A DNA stretch of 64,000 nucleotides. It comes from JBHOQX01 sp042408595 (GTDB lineage Bacteria; Chloroflexota; Chloroflexia; Chloroflexales; Roseiflexaceae). A program made the translations under genes and the position numbers. Each line of letters opens with the position of its first letter. Position 1 is the first letter of the stretch. Of the stretch, positions 53,667 to 60,788 are shown piece after piece. A model generated the notes under the pieces. It did no database searches, was not told the origin of the DNA, and worked only from the letters and a program-made list of their open reading frames with translations. The stretch is taken from contig JBHOQX010000098.1 of the NCBI GenBank assembly GCA_042408595.1, positions 1-64,000 on the forward strand, in the 5' to 3' direction.

Positions 53667-54854
53667 ATGCCGATGCTGCGGCCCTCCCGCTATGCCCTGC
53701 GATCTGGTGTGATCGCGGCAGCACTCGCCGCCCTGCTGCCGTTCCGGGCGGCGCTCGCCCAGGACGCGGGCCTGTACTTTCCCGCCAGCGGCCACACCCT
53801 GCACGACGGCAACGGTTTCCTGACCTTCTGGCGCGAGCACGACGGCGCCCGGCTGCTCGGCTTCCCGGTAAGCGAGGAGCTCGGCGGGGACCAGCCGGCC
53901 CAGTATTTCGAGCGCGGCCGGCTGGAGCTGGCGACCGACCCAGCGACCGGCGAGCGCCGGGTGCGCACCGGGGCGGTCGGCAGCGAATACGCCCAGGCCC
54001 TCTGGCGCAGCTTCCCGCCCCCCCCGCCGCGCGCTCCGGCCCCCGGCGAGCAGGTCTTCCCGAACGGCCATACCCTCAATGCGCCGTTTCTTGGCTTCTG
54101 GCAGGCGGCCGGCGGCACTGCATTCTTCGGCGTGCCGATCAGCGAGCCGCTGTGGGAGATGACCGAGCGCGGCCAACGACAGGTACAGTACTTCGAGCGC
54201 GCCCGGCTGGAGCGCGACCCGGCGCGGGCCGGCACCCCCGACGAGATCGTGCCGGGGCCGGTAGGCCGGGCGCTGGCCCTGCTGCGCCGCGTACCCATCG
54301 GGCCGGTTCCCAACCCCGGGCTCGAATCCTACGGCCCGCCCGCGCCGCTCCCGCCAGACACCGGCATCCCACAGCCAGCAGCTTTGGCGCCCGCCAGCCC
54401 CGCCCCCGCGCCCGCGGCACAGCCACGGCCTGCCGCGGCGCCCGCGCCGGCGGTCAGGCCAGCGCAGCGGCGGGCACTCGGCGGCGCCAAGTCTATCCTG
54501 GTGGACCTGAGCAAGCAGTGGATATACGCCTTCGAGGGCGACCAGCAGGTCTTCGCCGCACCGGTGACCACCGGCCGCGACGGCATGCAGACGCCGACCG
54601 GGACCTACCCGATCTACTACAAGACCCGCCTGCAAACGATGCGCGGCGTGCTGGACGGCGTGCCGTGGGTGGTGCCAGACGTGCCGCATGTCATGTACAT
54701 CAACGGCGGCGTCGCGCTGCACGGCACCTACTGGCACCGGCTGTTCGGCAGCGGCGTACGGGTCTCGCACGGCTGCATCAACCTGCCGCTCGGCGCGGCT
54801 GCCTGGCTCTACGAGTGGGCCCCGGTCGGCACGCCGGTGACGGTGACATATTGA
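53667..54854 (+). CDS. Secreted L,D-transpeptidase with N-terminal tandem repeats
   Basis: A 395-residue cell-wall enzyme. A signal peptide covers about 1-32 (cut near ALA-QD). Two similar repeats follow (about 38-110 and 130-205), each with GHTL, FLxFW, a small loop, GxPxSE and QYFERxRLE. A Pro/Ala-rich linker (about 215-270) leads to the YkuD domain. The catalytic motif is VSHGCINLPLG (Cys370) with the partner His in GGVALHGTYWH. These enzymes form 3-3 crosslinks or attach proteins to peptidoglycan. The repeats are a Chloroflexota-type accessory, perhaps for wall binding. It has a very strong promoter. Confidence 0.92.
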   Translation: MPMLRPSRYALRSGVIAAALAALLPFRAALAQDAGLYFPASGHTLHDGNGFLTFWREHDGARLLGFPVSEELGGDQPAQYFERGRLELATDPATGERRVRTGAVGSEYAQALWRSFPPPPPRAPAPGEQVFPNGHTLNAPFLGFWQAAGGTAFFGVPISEPLWEMTERGQRQVQYFERARLERDPARAGTPDEIVPGPVGRALALLRRVPIGPVPNPGLESYGPPAPLPPDTGIPQPAALAPASPAPAPAAQPRPAAAPAPAVRPAQRRALGGAKSILVDLSKQWIYAFEGDQQVFAAPVTTGRDGMQTPTGTYPIYYKTRLQTMRGVLDGVPWVVPDVPHVMYINGGVALHGTYWHRLFGSGVRVSHGCINLPLGAAAWLYEWAPVGTPVTVTY

Positions 54855-54858
54855 GCGA

Positions 54859-54920
54859 CCGGGTGAGCGGGTCACAAGGCGATACGATGACAGGGTGACA
54901 AGGTGAGCGGGTGATCTGCA
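54859..54920. repeat. Spacer microrepeats (GGTGAGCGGGT, GGTGACAAGGTGA)
   Basis: GGTGAGCGGGT occurs twice about 42 bases apart, and GATGACAGGGTGACAAGGTG fills the gap. The words resemble the GTCATCTTGTCA repeats at 47980-48005 in reverse complement. The spacer separates the transpeptidase from the GNAT gene on the other strand. Confidence 0.5.
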
Positions 54921-54923
54921 GCG

Positions 54924-55496
54924 TCATTGATCACTCATCCCCGTATCGCTCATCATCCTACATCTCTCCCACTCGTGCGCCAGGATGCCGTAGATCAGCA
55001 CGTCCCACCAGCGGCCGCGCATCCACTCCTTCTCGCGCAGCCGGCCCTCCTGGCGCATGCCGACCTTTTCGAGCACGCGGGCGGAGGCCCGGTTCTCGGC
55101 GATGCACTCGGCCCAGATGCGGTGCAGCCGCAGCTCGGCGAAGCCGAAGCGCAGCATCTCCCGGGCGGCTTCGGTGGCGTAGCCGCGCCCCCAGAACGCC
55201 GGGTCCAACTCGTAGCCGATATCGCCTTCGGTGGCATCGACCGACCGGCGGCGCAGCCCGCAGTTGCCGATCAGCTGCCCGTCCTCCGGCAGGGTGATGG
55301 CGAGCTGGAAGCTGCAGCGTGGCGTTTCCTCGGCCATGGCGATCAGCATGGCGACAAAGCGCCGGGCGGCCGGCTCGTCGCGGGTGACCTCCGGATAGTA
55401 TCGCTGGTAGCGCAGGTCGGACTGGTAGGCAAGCACGGCGCGCCAGTCATCCGGCAGAAAGTCGCGCAGCAACAGGCGTGGGGTACGGCGGCGCAC
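54924..55496 (-). CDS. GNAT-family N-acetyltransferase
   Basis: A 190-residue enzyme of the RimJ/RimL type. The N-terminus RRTPRLLLRDFLPDDWRAVL and the acetyl-CoA loop YELDPAFWGRGYATEAAREM are typical, as is the end of the fold RIWAECIAENRASARVLEKV. It should acetylate a protein N-terminus or a small molecule such as an antibiotic. The start is GTG after AGGAG with 9 bases between; the AGGAG lies within the TTACA-CTCC-TGTAA palindrome. Confidence 0.9.
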   Translation of the reverse strand: MRRRTPRLLLRDFLPDDWRAVLAYQSDLRYQRYYPEVTRDEPAARRFVAMLIAMAEETPRCSFQLAITLPEDGQLIGNCGLRRRSVDATEGDIGYELDPAFWGRGYATEAAREMLRFGFAELRLHRIWAECIAENRASARVLEKVGMRQEGRLREKEWMRGRWWDVLIYGILAHEWERCRMMSDTGMSDQ

Positions 55497-55500
55497 GACG

Positions 55501-55514
55501 TTACACTCCTGTAA
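55501..55514. promoter_or_regulatory. Inverted repeat at the GNAT ribosome site
   Basis: TTACA-CTCC-TGTAA, a perfect 5-bp inverted repeat. A third TTACA follows at 55523-55527. It overlaps the ribosome site of the GNAT gene and faces the msrP promoter region. Confidence 0.45.
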
Positions 55515-55558
55515 GCATGTCGTTACACGGGCGGCGCATCCACAGGGGACAATACGGG

Positions 55559-55577
55559 TGTACTATATCATAGTACA
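55559..55577. promoter_or_regulatory. Operator-like palindrome upstream of msrP
   Basis: TGTACTAT-ATC-ATAGTACA, a perfect 8-bp inverted repeat with a 3-base spacer. It ends 24 bases before the ATG at 55602 and covers the only -10-like sequences (TACTAT, TATCAT), so a bound protein should repress msrP. Confidence 0.7.
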
Positions 55578-55601
55578 GTTGAGCACGGAAGGGCCATGGT
55601 C

Positions 55602-56558
55602 ATGGGCGACATTCCTTCATCCGAAATCACGCCGGAGGCGGTCTACCGCTCGCGGCGGGCATTTATGCGCGGGGCGATCGGGCTGGCAGCCGGCGGTCTG
55701 GCGCTGGCCGCCTGTGGGGCCCTGCCAGGCGCGGCGCAGCCGGGCGCCGCGCCTCAGGCGAGTGGCGGGACGCCGCTCCCCGCCGGCCTCAAGGACGAGC
55801 TCGGCGACCCGGCGAACAGCTACGAGCAGATCACCAACTACAACAACTACTACGAGTTCACCACCACCAAGGAAGATGTCGCGGCGGTCTCGCGCAGCTT
55901 CACGACCGCGCCGTGGACGGTCGCGGTCGGCGGGCTGGTGCGTACGCCGAAGACCTACGACATCGACGACTTGCGCAAGCGCTTCGACCAGGAGGAGCGA
56001 GTCTATCGGCTGCGCTGCGTGGAAGGCTGGTCGATGGTCATCCCGTGGATCGGCTTCCCGCTGCGGAAGCTGCTGGCCGACGTCGAGCCGACCGCTGCGG
56101 CGAAGTACGTGCGCTTCGAGTCGGTGCTGCGACCGGACGAGATGCCCGGCCAGCGCGACCGGTACTTCCCCTGGCCATATGTCGAGGGGCTGCGGCTGGA
56201 CGAAGCGATGAACGACCTGGCGCTGCTCGTGACCGGGCTGTACGGCAAGCCCCTCCCGCCGCAGGATGGCGCGCCGATCCGTCTGGCGGTGCCATGGAAA
56301 TACGGCTTCAAGAGCATCAAGGCGATCGTCAAGATCGATCTCGTCGATCAGCAGCCGACATCGCTCTGGATGGCGGCGGCGCCGAATGAGTACGGCTTCT
56401 ACGCGAATGTCAACCCGGACGTGCCGCACCCGCGCTGGTCACAGGAGACCGAGCGGCGCATCGGCGAGCTCCGCCGGCGCAAGACGCTGCCCTTCAACGG
56501 CTATGCCGACAAGGTGGCGCAGCTCTACGCCGGAATGGACCTGCGGGCGAATTATTGA
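55602..56558 (+). CDS. msrP: Protein-methionine-sulfoxide reductase catalytic subunit (molybdopterin)
   Basis: A 318-residue periplasmic-type molybdoenzyme that reduces methionine sulfoxide in exported proteins. A twin-arginine signal is present (YRSRRAFMRGAIGLAAGG), followed by a Cys in LAACG that might allow lipidation. The sulfite-oxidase-fold domain has the molybdenum ligand C139 in YRLRCVEGWSMVIPW and the MsrP-type end FNGYADKVAQLYAGMDLR. The ATG at 55602 was preferred because GGAAGGG is 8 bases away; 55596 is too close. It is followed by msrQ, and an 8-bp palindrome lies just upstream. Confidence 0.93.
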   Translation: MGDIPSSEITPEAVYRSRRAFMRGAIGLAAGGLALAACGALPGAAQPGAAPQASGGTPLPAGLKDELGDPANSYEQITNYNNYYEFTTTKEDVAAVSRSFTTAPWTVAVGGLVRTPKTYDIDDLRKRFDQEERVYRLRCVEGWSMVIPWIGFPLRKLLADVEPTAAAKYVRFESVLRPDEMPGQRDRYFPWPYVEGLRLDEAMNDLALLVTGLYGKPLPPQDGAPIRLAVPWKYGFKSIKAIVKIDLVDQQPTSLWMAAAPNEYGFYANVNPDVPHPRWSQETERRIGELRRRKTLPFNGYADKVAQLYAGMDLRANY

Positions 56559-56560
56559 CC

Positions 56561-56640
56561 GGGCGTGCGCGGTGGGGAAGTGTGGAGCGGTGAATCCCTT
56601 CCAAGAGCCCTCCCTGGGCGCGTGCGCGCTAAAAACAGAA
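56561..56640. repeat. Dispersed intergenic repeat, family R, copy 3
   Basis: GCGTGCGCGGTGGGGAAGTG, TGGAGCGGTGAATCCC and GGGCGCGTGCGCGCTAAAAA. It aligns with 8793-8850 at its 5' part and with 17420-17485 through its AAAAA end. It lies in the msrP-msrQ gap. Confidence 0.65.
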
Positions 56641-56642
56641 CT

Positions 56643-56670
56643 GATGGAGGGCTTTCCTTGGCCCTCCATC
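56643..56670. terminator. Strong hairpin in the msrP-msrQ gap
   Basis: GATGGAGGGC / GCCCTCCATC, a perfect 10-bp stem with the 8-base loop TTTCCTTG. It is 40 bases before the msrQ ATG and has no T-tract. It may reduce msrQ expression relative to msrP or protect the msrP message end. Confidence 0.5.
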
Positions 56671-56710
56671 TTCCGTCCACTGGTTGCCGCCCGCCGAGGC
56701 CGAGAACGAT

Positions 56711-57412
56711 ATGCGCAACCTGCGAAACAACTGGCTCCGCATCGCGACTCACATCGCCGCGTTCGCGCCCTTCGCCTTGCTGATGTGGGATTTTTTTCAG
56801 GATCGGCTGACGGTCAATCCGATACAGGAGATCACATTTCGCACCGGCAAAACCGCGCTGGTGCTGCTGATCCTCTGCCTGGCCTGCACGCCGATCAATA
56901 CCACCCTGAACTACAAGCCGGTCACGGCGCTGCGCCGGCCGCTCGGCCTGTGGGCCTTCTTCTACGCGACGCTGCACTTCCTCACGTTCGTCTGGCTCGA
57001 TTACGGCCTGGATCTGGGGTTGATCCTGGAAACCATCCGGGAGAAGCGCTATGTGCTGGCCGGATTCGCAGCATTCCTGCTCTTGATCCCACTCGCTGTG
57101 ACGTCAACCAGAGGCTGGCAGCGACGGCTTGGCAAGCGCTGGAAGCCGCTCCATCGCCTGGTCTATCTGGCCGCGCCGCTGGTGATTGTCCACTACATCT
57201 GGCTGGTCAAGGCCGATATCCGCGAGCCGTTGTTCTACGGCGCGATCGTGGCGCTGCTGCTGGCCGCGCGGGTACCGCGCGTGCGGCGGGCCATCATGCG
57301 GATGCGGGGCCGCGCCGTAGCGCGAGGCCCGAAGGCAGCGTTCAGAGTGCCGAGCTTGCGCCAGGCGCCAGACGACAGGCAAGCGGCCGAAGACCGGCGC
57401 CCACAACTCTGA
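56711..57412 (+). CDS. msrQ: MsrQ haem membrane subunit (ferric-reductase-like)
   Basis: A 233-residue membrane protein of the YedZ/MsrQ family that passes electrons to MsrP. It has about six helices; haem-ligand His are in YATLHFLTFVWLD, WKPLHRLVYLA and IVHYIWLV. The ATG at 56711 follows AGAACGAT only weakly. The last 28 residues (GPKAAFRVPSLRQAPDDRQA...) are unlike MsrQ and come from GTTCAG-type repeat DNA that also provides the stop codon. The gap to msrP (152 bases) contains a repeat and a hairpin, so expression may be uneven. Confidence 0.9.
   Translation: MRNLRNNWLRIATHIAAFAPFALLMWDFFQDRLTVNPIQEITFRTGKTALVLLILCLACTPINTTLNYKPVTALRRPLGLWAFFYATLHFLTFVWLDYGLDLGLILETIREKRYVLAGFAAFLLLIPLAVTSTRGWQRRLGKRWKPLHRLVYLAAPLVIVHYIWLVKADIREPLFYGAIVALLLAARVPRVRRAIMRMRGRAVARGPKAAFRVPSLRQAPDDRQAAEDRRPQL
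57335..57348. repeat. GTTCAG-type repeat word inside msrQ
   Basis: GCAGCGTTCAGAGT, identical to 37727-37740 in an unrelated spacer. Here it encodes part of the odd msrQ C-terminal tail. Confidence 0.6.
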
Positions 57413-57428
57413 ACTCAGAACTCAGAAC
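57411..57428. repeat. GAACTCA tandem repeat at convergent stops
   Basis: GAACTCA occurs twice and continues with GAAC. The repeat overlaps the msrQ stop and, on the minus strand, supplies the stop and last codons of the serine hydrolase. Confidence 0.7.
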
Positions 57429-58479
57429 GTCGCATCTCCAAAAGAACCTCCCCGATCGCCGGGGCGCGGCGGAGCAGCCAGCCGCTGTCGGCGGTGCGGG
57501 CGCCCAGGATCGCCCAGGCGACATCGTGGGACGGGGCGTACCATGCCAGGCAGCCGGAGCCGCCGCTGTGCCCGAACGAATCCGGGCCGGCGGCCGGTGG
57601 CGTCCAGTGTGGCTGTTTCTCGCCGCGCACCTCCACGCCGAGGCCCCAGGGGCACGGATCCCACTGAAGCGGCGGCTGCGCGCCGCCCGGCAGCCCGCGG
57701 GTGTTGCTGCGCGTTGCCTCGGCGCGCGTCTCGGGCCGCAGGTAGCCCTCCGGCCTTCCAGCGAAGGCCCGCACGATGCGCAGCGCGCCCGCGGCGTTCG
57801 TCACCAGGCCGGCCCACGGCAGCGCCAGCGAGCGGTAGAACGGTGAGTTGTGTGGCTCCAGCGCCGGGTCCCGGGCACGGCTGCCGCGCACATCGGCGAT
57901 GCGCGCCACGCGGCGCGGCGGCTCGACACCGAAGTAGCCCTCAACGCCAAGCGGCTGGAGCACGTCTTCCGACAGTACCTCACGGAAGGCCTGCCCGGTC
58001 AGGTGCTCCGCCACGACGCCGAGCAGGCCGAAGCCGGCGTTGCTGTAGATAACGCGGGTCCATGGCGGGCGCTCCAGCGGCGTAGCAGCCAGGGCGGCGG
58101 CCAGCGCCGGCCAGTCCAGCCCGCGCGCGTAGGGCGCGGCATCCGGCGCGATATCTGCCGGCAACCCAGCGGTGTGGCACAGCAGCGAGCGGATGGTGAC
58201 GCCATCTTGCGCCGCGGCGGCCTGCGGCAGGTGATCGCGCAGCAGGTCGTCCAGGTGCAGCGCGCCGGCCTCGGCCAATCGGAGCGTGACCAGCGCCGTC
58301 GCCAGCTTGGTGATCGAGGCGACCGGGAAGAGGGTGTCGGGTGCGAGCGGCGTGCCAGCGGCGTCCGTGCCGCGCGCCAGGATATGCGGCCCATCGTCGC
58401 CGCGCGCGAAGGCCACGACCATCCCCGGCACGCGGCCACGATCCATGGCGTCGGCGATGGCCTGTTCGAGTCGTTCCAC
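57415..58479 (-). CDS. Serine hydrolase of the beta-lactamase class C / EstB family
   Basis: A 354-residue enzyme. The nucleophile motif is S-x-x-K in FPVASITKLATAL, the second is Y-x-N in VIYSNAGFGLL, and the third is HSGGSG. This is the usual set for class C beta-lactamase-like esterases and DD-peptidases. There is no clear signal peptide, so it may be cytoplasmic. The GTG at 58479 follows AGGAGG at about 13 bases; the frame extends upstream but without support. It is convergent with msrQ, stops 2 bases apart. Confidence 0.88.
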   Translation of the reverse strand: MERLEQAIADAMDRGRVPGMVVAFARGDDGPHILARGTDAAGTPLAPDTLFPVASITKLATALVTLRLAEAGALHLDDLLRDHLPQAAAAQDGVTIRSLLCHTAGLPADIAPDAAPYARGLDWPALAAALAATPLERPPWTRVIYSNAGFGLLGVVAEHLTGQAFREVLSEDVLQPLGVEGYFGVEPPRRVARIADVRGSRARDPALEPHNSPFYRSLALPWAGLVTNAAGALRIVRAFAGRPEGYLRPETRAEATRSNTRGLPGGAQPPLQWDPCPWGLGVEVRGEKQPHWTPPAAGPDSFGHSGGSGCLAWYAPSHDVAWAILGARTADSGWLLRRAPAIGEVLLEMRRSEF

Positions 58480-58517
58480 GCTACGCGTGCGCCTCCTGCG
58501 CTGGTTGCGCCCGGATG

Positions 58518-59819
58518 TCACACAAACCGCGCAAACACCTGGTTGCCGAGCATCCGCCCGCGCGCGGTCAGGCGCACACCGCGCGCATCGCGTTCGAGCA
58601 ACCGGTCGGCGCATAGCTCACCGAGCTCGCGCCCATAGACCGCCTCCAGCTCCACGCCGCAGCGGTCGCGAAAGTGGGCATAGCTCACGCCGGCGTTCAG
58701 CCGCAGGCCCATGAACATCGTCTCGGCGTAGAGGTCAGGCGCGGTCAGGTCGATCACCGCGGCGGTCGGCAGCGCGCCGCCGCGCACCCGGCGGATGTAC
58801 TCGTCGATCCCGCGCAGATTGGCGTAGCGCCGCGGGAAGCTATGGCCGTGCGCGCCAGCGCCGCACGCCAGGTAGTCGGCGTTCAGCCAGTAGGCCAGGT
58901 TGTGGTGGCACGCGCCGGCGGGAAGCTCAGAGCCCGACGCGCCGTTATCCGCTCCGGGTCCCGCGCCACCGACGCGGAAGGCTGAACGCTGAACGTCGCC
59001 CCCACCGCGCGCCCAATTGCTGATCTCATACTGCACATACCCGGCAGCGGCCAGCTTCTCCATCGCCAGCTCGTACATCTCGCCGGTCGCGTCGTCGTCC
59101 GGCACGCTGATGCGCCCACCCAGCACCTGCGCGTAGAGGGGCGTCTCCTCCTCGAGCACCAGCGAATACAGCGAGAGGTGCTCGGCGCCCCAGGCCACGA
59201 TCTCGTCGAGGGTCGCCGCCCACTGCGCCGGCGTCTGGCCGGGCAGCCCGAAGATGAAATCGAGGTTGATCCGCTCGAAGCCGGCGCGCCGCGCGTCATC
59301 GACGCTCTGGCGCGCCTCCGCAGCGGTGTGGATCCGCCCGAGCACCCGCAGCGTCGGGTCGTGCAGGCTCTGCACCCCCATGCTGATCCGGTTGACGCCC
59401 AGGCCGCGCAGGCCGCGCAGGTAGTCGCGCCCGAGCACCGTGCCGGGGTTGGCCTCGACCGTCACCTCCGCCCCTGCCAGCGGCACCGCCGCGTCCGCCG
59501 CGCGCAGCACCCGCTCCATCAGGTCGAGTGGTAGCATGGTGGGTGTTCCCCCGCCCAGAAACACGGTCGGCAGCAGATCTGCGCGTGTGAGCACAGAAGG
59601 CAGGGAGAGCGGAGGGGAAGCGGAGGATGACGCGCGCTGCGGCGCGTTGTCTCCCTGTCTGTGCGTTTCCGCCTCGCCCGTTCGCGCTGCGATTTCAACG
59701 CACAACGCCGCCACATACGCCTCCATGCGATCTTCCATGTTGACGTAGGTGTTGAAGTCGCAATAGGCGCAGCGGCGGTGACAGAACGGGATGTGGATGT
59801 ACAGATGGCGCGGGTGCAT
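58518..59819 (-). CDS. hemW: HemW-like radical SAM protein with two repeat-derived inserts
   Basis: A 433-residue radical-SAM protein. The cluster motif is HIPFCHRRCAYCDFNTY: three Cys and then Asp-Phe, as in HemW haem chaperones, not the four-Cys form of true coproporphyrinogen oxidases. Further motifs are FLGGGTPTML, EANPGT, RISMGVQSL and FGLPGQT. Two inserts differ from the family: about 30 residues before LPTVFLGGG (GEAETHRQGDNAPQRASSSA...) and about 25 before CHHNLAYW (GDVQRSAFRVGGAGPG...). Both are made of spacer-like repeat DNA. The start at 59819 overlaps the corA stop (TGATG); 59828 is the alternative. Confidence 0.88.
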   Translation of the reverse strand: MHPRHLYIHIPFCHRRCAYCDFNTYVNMEDRMEAYVAALCVEIAARTGEAETHRQGDNAPQRASSSASPPLSLPSVLTRADLLPTVFLGGGTPTMLPLDLMERVLRAADAAVPLAGAEVTVEANPGTVLGRDYLRGLRGLGVNRISMGVQSLHDPTLRVLGRIHTAAEARQSVDDARRAGFERINLDFIFGLPGQTPAQWAATLDEIVAWGAEHLSLYSLVLEEETPLYAQVLGGRISVPDDDATGEMYELAMEKLAAAGYVQYEISNWARGGGDVQRSAFRVGGAGPGADNGASGSELPAGACHHNLAYWLNADYLACGAGAHGHSFPRRYANLRGIDEYIRRVRGGALPTAAVIDLTAPDLYAETMFMGLRLNAGVSYAHFRDRCGVELEAVYGRELGELCADRLLERDARGVRLTARGRMLGNQVFARFV

Positions 59820-60787
59820 CACAGCCATTTCATCCGACGGAAGAGCAGCAGCAGCCCGCCGCTGATCGCGAACATCAGGCCGAGCGCGAACGGGTAGCCG
59901 TAGCGCCAGTGCAGCTCCGGCATGGACTCGAAATTCATCCCATAAATCCCCGCTACGAGCGAGGCCGACATCAGCACAATCGAGGCGATCGTCAGCACCT
60001 TGACGATCTGGTTCAGCCGGTTCGATTGAAGCGAGAGAAAGCTGTCGAGCGCGCTGGAGAGCAGGTCGCGGTAGGTATCGATGCTGTCCGTCACCCGCAG
60101 GATGTGATCGTACAGATCTTGCAAGTAAATTGTGTGGGCGGCATCAAACACGACAACCTCACGCCGGAGCAGCACGTTCAGCACGTCGCGCTCCGGCGCG
60201 ACGATCCGCCGCAGCGTGAGTAGCTCCTTCTTCAGGCGGAAGATCGTCTCGATCGCCGAGTCGTCGGAATGAATGAAGATCTGATCCTCCAGGTCTTCAA
60301 CCTGTTCGGCGATCGCGTCGATCAGGGGAAAGTAGTCATCAACGATCGTATCGAGCAGCCAGTAGAGCAGCGACGCCACATGCGACTCGATGGGACTGTC
60401 CGGCGCGTGCCAGCGGGCGATAGTCTCGTCGATCTGCGGCATCGGCTCGTCGTGAACGCTCACCACGAAGTTATGCCCGACCACTAGGTCAAGCTCGTGC
60501 ATAATGATCCGGCTGTCCTCACGTGCGAACCGTGCGGTGTAGAAGACAATCAGATAGTAGTCGTTGTAGACATCGATCTTGGGCCGCTGCGTCTCGTGGA
60601 GGATGTCTTCGACCGCAAGGGGATGGAGCCCGAACGCTTCGTGCAGCAGCGCGACATCGGCCTTGTCGGGGCAAGTGATATCGAGCCAGAGCGCCGTGTC
60701 GCGCTCCTGGCGCAAGTCGGGGATGGCGCTCACCGGCACGTCGGTAAGGAATTCGCCCTGGCCGCGGCAGACGGTCAACTTGTGCAT
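59819..60787 (-). CDS. corA: CorA-family magnesium/metal ion channel
   Basis: A 322-residue protein. A large cytoplasmic alpha/beta funnel (about 1-240) precedes two C-terminal helices, with the selectivity motif YGMNFESMP at the mouth between them. CorA pentamers import Mg2+ and some import Co2+ or Ni2+. The ATG is 1 base after the rodA stop and its own stop overlaps the hemW start, so all three are coupled. It is the middle gene of rodA-corA-hemW. Confidence 0.93.
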   Translation of the reverse strand: MHKLTVCRGQGEFLTDVPVSAIPDLRQERDTALWLDITCPDKADVALLHEAFGLHPLAVEDILHETQRPKIDVYNDYYLIVFYTARFAREDSRIIMHELDLVVGHNFVVSVHDEPMPQIDETIARWHAPDSPIESHVASLLYWLLDTIVDDYFPLIDAIAEQVEDLEDQIFIHSDDSAIETIFRLKKELLTLRRIVAPERDVLNVLLRREVVVFDAAHTIYLQDLYDHILRVTDSIDTYRDLLSSALDSFLSLQSNRLNQIVKVLTIASIVLMSASLVAGIYGMNFESMPELHWRYGYPFALGLMFAISGGLLLLFRRMKWL

Positions 60788-60788
60788 A

